From positions 1-8,905 of the forward strand of contig JAQGII010000335.1 of the NCBI GenBank assembly GCA_028291305.1: a stretch of 8,905 bases of DNA, given 5' to 3'. The notes beneath the pieces were generated by a model. It ran no database searches. It saw only the letters and a program-made list of their open reading frames with translations, and was not told the DNA's origin. How positions within the stretch are numbered: position 1 is the stretch's first letter; each line of letters opens with the position of its first letter. The translations under genes were made by a program, and so were the position numbers. Of this stretch, positions 1 to 4,952 are shown piece after piece. The stretch is from Caulobacteraceae bacterium (lineage in GTDB: Bacteria; Pseudomonadota; Alphaproteobacteria; Caulobacterales; Caulobacteraceae).

Positions 1-2
1 CG

Positions 3-17
3 TTAAGCTGGGGTTAA
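3..17 (+). promoter_or_regulatory. CtrA box, full TTAA-N7-TTAA match
   Basis: TTAA at 3-6 and TTAA at 14-17 are separated by exactly seven bases, which is the full consensus for the cell-cycle response regulator CtrA in Caulobacter and relatives. The second half is followed by CC, as in many CtrA sites. It lies 43 bases before the ATG at 61, so RNA polymerase positioned with its -35 region over the box would start transcription around 45-50, leaving a very short leader. It could instead, or also, serve a divergent gene left of the window. The match is seen directly; its function is inferred. Confidence 0.6.
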
Positions 18-43
18 CCCTGACCCGGCAGGGTCATCCCGTA

Positions 44-51
44 TTAACCAT
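44..51 (+). promoter_or_regulatory. TTAACCAT octamer, second CtrA-type motif
   Basis: The octamer TTAACCAT is an exact match to the shorter CtrA-associated motif described for alphaproteobacteria. It lies 9 bases before the ATG at 61 and 26 bases after the full CtrA box. So close to the start it would act as a repressing or autonomous half-site rather than a -35 element. It may also be chance, since TTAACC is a common intergenic string in this group. Confidence 0.35.
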
Positions 52-60
52 AAATCGCCC

Positions 61-345
61 ATGCCGCCGGTCATCCGCCCGTTCACGCCGCCCTCGGTCA
101 CCCCGACCCCGACCACCGTGCGCAGCCAGGCTGCGTCCGAAGCGCGGGCGGCGCAGCGCGCCTTCTTCCAGCAGGCGATTGCGGCCCCGGCCGCCGCCCA
201 GGCCGCGGCCGCGCCGACGGCGGTGCAGGCCGCGTCCAGCCGGGCGGTCGAACCGGCCGTGACCTGGGTGCGGACCCAGCCGATCCCGGACGAGAAGCCG
301 ACTGGCTACCGGCGGCCCGGCTCGTTCGTGGACATCAAGGTTTAG
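61..345 (+). CDS. Small Ala/Pro-rich protein of unknown function
   Basis: This encodes 94 residues and I do not recognise the family. Nearly all third codon positions are G or C, which supports real coding on this strand over the antisense frame. The N-terminal 20 residues are rich in Pro, Thr and Val. The middle (about 25-65) is an Ala/Gln/Arg-rich segment likely to be helical or disordered. The C-terminus is basic and Pro-rich and ends in RRPGSFVDIKV, which looks like a conserved short motif. There is no signal peptide, membrane segment or cysteine. No Shine-Dalgarno sequence precedes the ATG; with the CtrA box upstream, a leaderless or short-leader transcript is plausible. CtrA control would suggest a cell-cycle, motility or polar role, but that is inference from the promoter only. 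The gene is convergent with the MarR gene. Confidence 0.65.
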   Translation: MPPVIRPFTPPSVTPTPTTVRSQAASEARAAQRAFFQQAIAAPAAAQAAAAPTAVQAASSRAVEPAVTWVRTQPIPDEKPTGYRRPGSFVDIKV

Positions 346-362
346 AGTCCTCAACTCCGCTC

Positions 363-382
363 GTTCCCGCGGAGGCGGGAAC
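363..382. repeat. Perfect 8-bp palindrome with GGAG loop
   Basis: GTTCCCGC (363-370) and GCGGGAAC (375-382) form a perfect stem around a four-base loop. It lies 18 bases after the stop at 345, between two convergent genes. No T-run follows on either strand, so it is not a classical intrinsic terminator. It resembles dispersed palindromic units of alphaproteobacteria and could still stabilise or end transcripts from both sides. The stretch 346-463 holds this palindrome, the repeat at 424-453 and nothing else I can recognise. Confidence 0.55.
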
Positions 383-423
383 TCACGGAGGGCCGCAAAC
401 GGCGGTGCTTGACGATCAAAGCC

Positions 424-453
424 CTGGATCCCCGCTTGCGCGGGGATGAGCGG
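424..453 (+). repeat. REP-like palindromic repeat, copy 1
   Basis: This 30-base unit has stem ATCCCCGC (428-435), loop TTGC and stem GCGGGGAT (440-447), followed by GAGCGG. It aligns without gaps to the two copies near 4895 and 4990, differing at about five positions. Two of those differences exchange a G-C pair for a C-G pair in the stem, so the fold is kept. It starts 10 bases beyond the MarR stop, in a convergent gap, where such units often sit and may act as bidirectional terminators or RNA stabilisers. Confidence 0.7.
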
Positions 454-463
454 AAAGCGGCGG

Positions 464-1060
464 TCAGATCGCCTCGATGGCCTCTTCGACCTTCTTGCCG
501 GCCTTCTTCTTTTTCTTTTTCTTGTCGGCCTTCTGCGCCTTCTCGGCCCTGGCCTTCTTGTCGGCCTTGCCCTTCTTGCGTTCGGCTTCTTCCGTTTCCG
601 GCTCGGCGTGCGGCTTGCCGGCGGCGCGGGCCATGTCGCGCAGGGTCTTGATGAAGGCGTCGCGGCGGTTGGCCGGCATCAGGGCCAGGATGCGGTCGTC
701 GGCCAGGGCCACGCGGGGGCCGGCCTCGACGGCGGCGGCGCGGCCTTCGGGGGTCAGGCGCACGGTGTTGGCGCGGGCGTCCAGGGTGGAGCGTTCGCGG
801 GCCAGCAGGCCCTTGCCGATCAGCCGGGCCACCAGTTCGGCCAGGGTGGAGCGGTCGATGCCGGTGGCGCGCACCAGCTCCGACTGGGTGCAGCCCTCCT
901 TGGCGGTCACGGCGCTGAGCACCGCATACTGCCGCTGGGTGATCGAGCCGGGACCGATCTCCTCGGCATAGATGTCGAGCGCCAGCTGTAGGGCGCGGTG
1001 CAGCAGATGACTGGGCGAGCGGTCGAGCCCCGCATCGCCGGCATGAAGCGTCTTCGCCAT
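464..1060 (-). CDS. MarR-family transcriptional regulator with lysine-rich tail
   Basis: This encodes 198 residues. Residues 15-145 look like a MarR winged-helix domain: an N-terminal dimerisation helix, the segment ITQRQYAVLSAV (40-51), a recognition-helix region with CTQSELVRATGIDRSTLAELV (57-77, strongly MarR-like), a wing with RERSTLDARANTVRLTPEGR (88-107), and a C-terminal helix pair. Such proteins are dimeric DNA-binding repressors whose ligand cannot be told from sequence. Residues 149-198 form an unusual hydrophilic tail rich in Lys, Ala and Glu, including seven consecutive lysines (180-186), resembling histone-H1-like tails. The start at 1060 has a good Shine-Dalgarno, AGGGGGAGAGG, just upstream. 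The gene lies 90 bases after yciB on the same strand and a palindrome in that gap may be its own operator. The DNA-binding role is confident; the target is unknown. Confidence 0.9.
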   Translation of the reverse strand: MAKTLHAGDAGLDRSPSHLLHRALQLALDIYAEEIGPGSITQRQYAVLSAVTAKEGCTQSELVRATGIDRSTLAELVARLIGKGLLARERSTLDARANTVRLTPEGRAAAVEAGPRVALADDRILALMPANRRDAFIKTLRDMARAAGKPHAEPETEEAERKKGKADKKARAEKAQKADKKKKKKKAGKKVEEAIEAI

Positions 1061-1090
1061 GGGCCTCTCCCCCTGAAGGTGGGACAGTTC

Positions 1091-1103
1091 ATAACGATGT
1101 TAC
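1091..1103. promoter_or_regulatory. Candidate operator/promoter of the MarR gene
   Basis: ATAACGATGTTAC contains the perfect inverted repeat TAAC-ATC-GTTA (1092-1102), 31 bases upstream of the MarR start. MarR regulators usually bind AT-rich dyads overlapping their own promoter. Read on the minus strand the same bases contain TAACAT, a weak -10-like hexamer, with no convincing -35. The AT-rich dyad stands out in GC-rich surroundings, but binding is inferred. Confidence 0.35.
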
Positions 1104-1150
1104 GCGTCGGTTTGACGACAGACCATCCGTGGACTGCGAAGCGGCGGAAA

Positions 1151-1750
1151 TCAGGCCGCCGGCTCGTCCGCGGGCGCCTCGTGGGCGTGCTTCATCAGGA
1201 ACGGCACCTGGGTCAGGGAGAAGACCACCGACAGGGCCAGCAGCACCGGCATGTGGAAGGTGACCCAGACGGCTTCCGGCTGGGTGCGCCAGAACACCTC
1301 GTTGATCACGGCGGAGGCCAGGAACATCAGGCCGTAGCGCAGGGTCAGGGTGCGCCAGGCGGGGGTGGCCATGTGCACCGCGTCGTTGAGCAGCGCCTTC
1401 AGCGGGTTGCGCCGCATCATCGCCCCGCCGAGCATGACGGCTGCCAGGACCAGGTTGATGGCCGTGGGCTTCATCTTGACGATGCGCGCGTCGTGGAAGA
1501 ACAGCGCCAGGCCGCCGAACAGCAGGGCGGCCACGCCGGTGAACAGCGGCATCGGCGCCACGCGGCGCTCGAACACCAGCCCCACCAGCAGCGACACGGC
1601 CGAGCCGGCCATCAGCCCCCAGGTGGCCTTGATGATGTCCTTGCCGAACAGGAAATAGGCCGCCACGAACACCGCCAGGCCGCCGTAGTCGACCACGGCG
1701 CGCACCGCGGGATTGGCTTTCTTGGCGGGGGGCGGGGCGAGGTCGGACAT
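1151..1750 (-). CDS. yciB: YciB/IspZ-family inner membrane protein (septation protein A)
   Basis: This encodes 199 residues with about five hydrophobic segments, close to the usual length of the family. Family signatures include a first segment around VDYGGLAVFVAAYFLFGKDI, the stretch MKPTAINLVLAAVMLGG in the middle, RYGLMFLASAVINEVFWR, and a final segment ending SLTQVPFLMKH. The family is an inner-membrane protein associated with intracellular septation and envelope maintenance; its biochemical activity is not established. I chose the ATG at 1750, which overlaps the ftsY stop in TGATG and has GAGG seven bases upstream. A GTG one codon earlier (1753) is also possible but too close to that site. 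It is the last gene of the tight dapF-mtaB-ftsY-yciB cluster and is probably translationally coupled to ftsY. The short C-terminus after the last membrane segment is acidic and Ala-rich. Confidence 0.93.
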   Translation of the reverse strand: MSDLAPPPAKKANPAVRAVVDYGGLAVFVAAYFLFGKDIIKATWGLMAGSAVSLLVGLVFERRVAPMPLFTGVAALLFGGLALFFHDARIVKMKPTAINLVLAAVMLGGAMMRRNPLKALLNDAVHMATPAWRTLTLRYGLMFLASAVINEVFWRTQPEAVWVTFHMPVLLALSVVFSLTQVPFLMKHAHEAPADEPAA

Positions 1751-2697
1751 CACTCAGCCTCTAGCCCAACCAGCGAGCGGGCGAAACCGCGGGCGTCGAA
1801 GGGTTGCAGGTCGTCGATGCTTTCGCCCACCCCGATCAGCTTGATGGGCGCCTGGGCGGCCTCGGCCACCGGGATCAGCACCCCGCCGCGCGCGGTGCCG
1901 TCCAGCTTGGTCATCACCACGCCGGTGACGCCCGCCGTGCGGTCGAAGGCCTCCATCTGCGACAGGGCGTTGCGGCCGACGGTGGCGTCCAGGACCAGCA
2001 GGGTCTCGTGCGGGGCCGAGGGGTCGAGCTTCTTCAGCACACGCACCACCTTGGCCAGCTCGTCCATCAAGGCGGACTTGTTTTGCAGACGCCCGGCGGT
2101 GTCGATCAGCAGCACGTCGATCTGCTCGGCCCGAGCCTGTTCGAAGGCTTCATAGGCCAGGCCCGCGGCGTCCGCGCCAATGTGCTTGGCGACCACCGGC
2201 ACGCCGGCGCGCTCGCCCCACACCTTGAGCTGCTCGATGGCGGCGGCGCGGAAGGTGTCGCCGGCGGCGATCATCACCTTGGCCCCGCGCCGCTTCAGGT
2301 CGGCGGCGATCTTGCCCAGGGTGGTGGTCTTGCCCGAGCCGTTGACCCCGACGAACAGCACCACATAGGGCTTGTGCACGGTGTAGAGCGGCTGGAAGCG
2401 GCCCTGGTGCGGGGCCAACTCGGCGGCGATGGCCTCGGCCAGGCTTTCCTTGATCTCGGATTCGGTGGCCTCGCGGCCGAAGCGGCTGCGGCCGAAGGCC
2501 TCGGCCACGCGGCCGGCGGCCTGCGGCCCGAGGTCGGCCTCGATCAGGAGGTCCTCCAGCTGGTCCAGCGCCGCCTGGTCCAGCTTGACCTTGGTGAACA
2601 CCGAGACGACCTGTTCGGTCATCTGCTTAGAGGTGCGGGTCAGGCCCTGGGTCAGGCGGCTGAACCAGCCGCGTTGGTCGGATGAAGCGTCGGTCAT
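1750..2697 (-). CDS. ftsY: Signal recognition particle receptor FtsY
   Basis: This encodes 315 residues. FtsY is the SRP receptor GTPase that docks ribosome-SRP complexes at the inner membrane for co-translational insertion. All SRP-GTPase motifs are intact: G1 GVNGSGKT (117-124), G2 DTFRAA (147-152), G3 DTAGR (199-203), G4 TKLD (263-266) and GVGE (289-292). The N domain spans about 10-95, and residues 11-34 look like the amphipathic membrane-binding helix (WFSRLTQGLTRTSKQ). The long acidic A domain of the E. coli protein is absent, as is usual in alphaproteobacteria. The start at 2697 lies 9 bases after the mtaB stop and lacks a clear Shine-Dalgarno, so coupling to mtaB translation is likely. 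The stop overlaps the yciB ATG by one base. Confidence 0.98.
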   Translation of the reverse strand: MTDASSDQRGWFSRLTQGLTRTSKQMTEQVVSVFTKVKLDQAALDQLEDLLIEADLGPQAAGRVAEAFGRSRFGREATESEIKESLAEAIAAELAPHQGRFQPLYTVHKPYVVLFVGVNGSGKTTTLGKIAADLKRRGAKVMIAAGDTFRAAAIEQLKVWGERAGVPVVAKHIGADAAGLAYEAFEQARAEQIDVLLIDTAGRLQNKSALMDELAKVVRVLKKLDPSAPHETLLVLDATVGRNALSQMEAFDRTAGVTGVVMTKLDGTARGGVLIPVAEAAQAPIKLIGVGESIDDLQPFDARGFARSLVGLEAE

Positions 2698-2706
2698 GCT
2701 GGGTGT

Positions 2707-3999
2707 CTAGGCGAGGACGGCGGTGGCTTTGCGGCCGTCGTGGCCGGTGACGGTCAAGGCCACGATCGAGCCGGGTTCGGCAAGGCCCTCGAACGAAAGC
2801 TCGGTGAAATCCTCCGCCCGCGCCAGGCCGGGCCGCTCCACCAGTCCGTGCACGCGCCGTCCGACCTGGCCCCGAAGATGCCGGGCCAGGGCCTCGTCGC
2901 CCTTGGCGCGCAACCGCTCGGCGCGGGCCTTGACCACTTTGCCGTGGACCGGCGGCATCTTGGCCGCGGGCGTGCCGGGGCGCGGGCTGAACGGGAAGAC
3001 GTGCAGGTAGGCGAGGCCGCCCTCGTCGATCAGGGCGAGGGTGTTGTCGAACATCGCGTCGGTCTCGGTCGGGAAGCCGGCGATCAGGTCGGCGCCGAAG
3101 GCGGTGTCGGGCCGCACCGCGCGCACCGCGGCGATCAGCTCCAGGCTCTGGGCCCGGCTGTGGCGGCGCTTCATCCGCTTGAGGATCATGTCGTCGCCGG
3201 CCTGCAGCGACAGGTGCAGGTGCGGCTGCAGCCGCTCCTCGTCGCGCAGGCAGCGCATCAGGTCGGCGTCGATCTCGGCCGCGTCGATCGACGACAGCCG
3301 CAGGCGGGCCAGGTCCGGCGCCAGCTTCAGGATGCGGGCGACGAGCTGGCCGAGGGTCGGGGCGCCGGGCAGGTCCTGGCCCCAGGAGGTGATGTCCACG
3401 CCGGTCAGGACCACTTCCTTGTAGCCCTGGGCCGACAGGCGGCGCACCTGTTCGACCACCTCGCCGGCGGCGGCCGAGCGCGAATTGCCCCGGCCGTAGG
3501 GGATGACGCAGAAGGTGCAGCGGTGGTCGCAGCCGTTCTGCACCTCGACATAGGCGCGAGCGCGGTCAGTCAGGCCGTCGATCAGGTGGCCAGCGGTCTC
3601 CTTGACCGAGAAGATGTCGTTGACCCGCACGCGGGCTTCGCTCGGGACGTAGGCGCCGGGGGCGGCCTTCTCGGCGTTGCCCAGCACCAGGTCGACCTCG
3701 GGCATGGCGGCGAAGGCGGCGGGATCGATCTGGGCGGCGCAGCCGGTGACGATCAGGCGGGCGCCGGGACGCTCCCGGCGCGCCTTGCGGATCGCCTGGC
3801 GGGCCTGGCGCACCGCCTCGCCGGTGACGGCGCAGGTGTTGAACACCACGGCGTCCTGTAGGCCGTCCTCGGCCGCCCGCGCGCGGATGGCCTCGCTCTC
3901 GTAGGCGTTCAGCCGGCAGCCGAAGGTGACGACGTCGACGTCCGTTTGCGCATCCGCCTTCGCGGGGAGGAGCGGATCCAAAACTGTGACGCCGCTCAT
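2707..3999 (-). CDS. mtaB: tRNA t6A37 methylthiotransferase MtaB (radical SAM)
   Basis: This encodes 430 residues. MtaB adds a methylthio group to N6-threonylcarbamoyladenosine at position 37 of tRNAs reading ANN codons. The N-terminal methylthiotransferase domain (about 22-115) starts with VVTFGCRLNAYESE and supplies Cys28, Cys56 and Cys87 for one iron-sulfur cluster. The radical SAM domain carries CDHRCTFC with Cys157, Cys161 and Cys164, then RLSSIDA (234-240) and LHLSLQAG (261-268). A TRAM-like domain occupies about 375-430. The CRLNAYES form separates MtaB from MiaB and RimO. The open frame runs further upstream, but the domain begins soon after the ATG at 3999, which overlaps the dapF stop in ATGA, and the upstream part is only the other frame of dapF. 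Residues 1-20 precede the conserved domain and may derive partly from a palindromic repeat. Confidence 0.95.
   Translation of the reverse strand: MSGVTVLDPLLPAKADAQTDVDVVTFGCRLNAYESEAIRARAAEDGLQDAVVFNTCAVTGEAVRQARQAIRKARRERPGARLIVTGCAAQIDPAAFAAMPEVDLVLGNAEKAAPGAYVPSEARVRVNDIFSVKETAGHLIDGLTDRARAYVEVQNGCDHRCTFCVIPYGRGNSRSAAAGEVVEQVRRLSAQGYKEVVLTGVDITSWGQDLPGAPTLGQLVARILKLAPDLARLRLSSIDAAEIDADLMRCLRDEERLQPHLHLSLQAGDDMILKRMKRRHSRAQSLELIAAVRAVRPDTAFGADLIAGFPTETDAMFDNTLALIDEGGLAYLHVFPFSPRPGTPAAKMPPVHGKVVKARAERLRAKGDEALARHLRGQVGRRVHGLVERPGLARAEDFTELSFEGLAEPGSIVALTVTGHDGRKATAVLA
3951..3977 (+). repeat. Possible decayed REP-like unit inside the mtaB 5' end
   Basis: The end of this stretch, GCGGGGAGGAGCGG, matches 13 of 14 bases of the 3' part of the repeat at 424-453. 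The front part, CATCCGCCTTC, resembles its other arm with about two bases lost. A short stem, CCGC-CTTC-GCGG, remains. It encodes roughly residues 8-16 of MtaB, before the first conserved residues. The similarity is visible but short and could be chance. Confidence 0.3.
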
Positions 4000-4823
4000 G
4001 CGCCGGCCATGTCCTGTACGCCGGTGAACTCGAACTGGACGGGGCCGGTCATCAGCACGTGGCCGTCGCTCTCGCGCCATTCGATGAGCAGCTCGCCGCC
4101 GTCCATCTCGACGGTGGCGTGGCGGCCCACCAGCCCCCGCCGCGAGGCGGCGACCAGGGCGGCGCAGGCGCCGGTACCGCAGGCCTTGGTCAGGCCGGCG
4201 CCGCGCTCCCACACGCGCAGGCGGATACGGTCGCGCGACTTGATCTCGGCGAAGCCGACGTTGACCTGCTCGGGGAACAGGGGATGGAACTCCAGCCGCG
4301 GCCCGATCTCGGCGAGCGGCATGGCCTCGACGTCGGCGACGAAGAAGACCACGTGCGGGTTGCCCATGTTGACGGCGCCGGGCATGGCCAGGTCGGGCTC
4401 GGCGCTGAGGTCCAGGCTCAGCGTGTCCATCGGCTGGGCCAGGGGGATCTCGAACCACTGCAGCTTCGGCTGCCCCATGTCGACGCGCACCCGCTCGGGG
4501 CCGGCGCGCTCGACGCCGATCATGCCGGCGTTGGTCTCGATGGTGGCCTGGTCTTTGTGGCCCTCCTGCAGCAGCAGCCAGCCGACGCAGCGCGTGGCGT
4601 TGCCGCAGGCGTCCACCTGGCCGCCGCTGTTGTTCCAGATGCGCATGAAGGCGTCGGCCTTGGCCGAGGGCTCGATGGCGATCAGCTGGTCGCAGCCGGA
4701 CGGCCCCGCGCGATCGGCGATCGCGCGGACCTGCGCCGGCTGGGGCGCGAAAGGCTGGCGGCGGGCCTCGACCACCACGAAGTCGTTGCCCGCGCCGTTC
4801 ATCTTCAGGAACGGACGGCTCAT
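3996..4823 (-). CDS. dapF: Diaminopimelate epimerase DapF
   Basis: This encodes 275 residues, a normal length. DapF interconverts LL- and meso-diaminopimelate in the cytoplasm, giving the precursor of lysine and the peptidoglycan cross-link. Hallmarks are FLKMNGAGNDFVVVE at the N-terminus, the first catalytic cysteine in NSGGQVDACGNATR (Cys73), GNPHVVFF (154-161), ERGAGLTKACGTGACA with the second catalytic cysteine (Cys215), and a C-terminal strand with LMTGPVQFEFTG. The ATG at 4823 gives the standard N-terminus. No Shine-Dalgarno precedes it, and a TATATG element sits at 4832-4837, so the message may be leaderless. The stop overlaps the mtaB start by four bases (ATGA). It is the first gene of the dapF-mtaB-ftsY-yciB cluster and is divergent from the exported-protein gene. 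Confidence 0.98.
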   Translation of the reverse strand: MSRPFLKMNGAGNDFVVVEARRQPFAPQPAQVRAIADRAGPSGCDQLIAIEPSAKADAFMRIWNNSGGQVDACGNATRCVGWLLLQEGHKDQATIETNAGMIGVERAGPERVRVDMGQPKLQWFEIPLAQPMDTLSLDLSAEPDLAMPGAVNMGNPHVVFFVADVEAMPLAEIGPRLEFHPLFPEQVNVGFAEIKSRDRIRLRVWERGAGLTKACGTGACAALVAASRRGLVGRHATVEMDGGELLIEWRESDGHVLMTGPVQFEFTGVQDMAGA

Positions 4824-4831
4824 AGGGCGAG

Positions 4832-4837
4832 CATATA
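4832..4837 (-). promoter_or_regulatory. Candidate -10 element for dapF
   Basis: On the minus strand TATATG matches four of six bases of TATAAT and lies 8 bases before the dapF ATG. A start about six to eight bases downstream would fall at or next to the ATG, giving a leaderless mRNA, which fits the missing ribosome-binding site. A -35 element is not convincing: TTAGCG at 4856-4861, with an 18-base spacer, is the best seen. Confidence 0.35.
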
Positions 4838-4894
4838 GGGGATCGGCGGGGAAAACGCTAAGGGTCGGGGGCGGCGACCGACTTTGCCAACCAG

Positions 4895-4926
4895 CCGCTC
4901 ATCCCGGCGAATGCCGGGACCCAGAT
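4895..4926 (-). repeat. REP-like palindromic repeat, copy 2 (inverted)
   Basis: This 32-base unit contains stem TCCCGGC (4902-4908), loop GAAT and stem GCCGGGA (4913-4919). It is the reverse complement of the copy at 4990-5021 with one mismatch in 32, and the reverse complement of the 424-453 type with about five changes. The strand given is the one on which it reads like the copies at 424 and 4990. With its partner it makes a BIME-like inverted pair around a 63-base spacer, in the gap between dapF and the exported-protein gene. Confidence 0.85.
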
Positions 4927-4952
4927 CCTATGGCTGTGAGGAAACACAGAGA

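Noticed and set aside
424..453. CRISPR-like repeat
   Set aside because: The copies are isolated or inverted, with no regular array of spacers and no cas genes.
446..991. Plus-strand frames across the MarR gene
   Set aside because: Both are antisense shadows; the minus-strand product has a clear MarR winged-helix domain and a good ribosome-binding site.
998..2155. 385-residue plus-strand frame
   Set aside because: It spans parts of three minus-strand genes and has a low-complexity translation unlike any protein family.
1750..2697. FtsY as truncated because it lacks the acidic N-terminal domain
   Set aside because: Short FtsY proteins with only the membrane-binding helix and NG domain are normal in alphaproteobacteria.
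4000..4458. N-terminal extension of the mtaB frame to 4458
   Set aside because: It is an alternative frame of dapF with an Arg/Pro-rich translation. The MtaB domain begins just after the ATG at 3999, which overlaps the dapF stop.
1804..4838. Long plus-strand open frames (1804-2685, 2740-3861, 4059-4838)
   Set aside because: They lie opposite ftsY, mtaB and dapF, whose motifs are unmistakable. Their His/Gln/Gly/Val-rich translations are typical antisense shadows of GC-rich genes.
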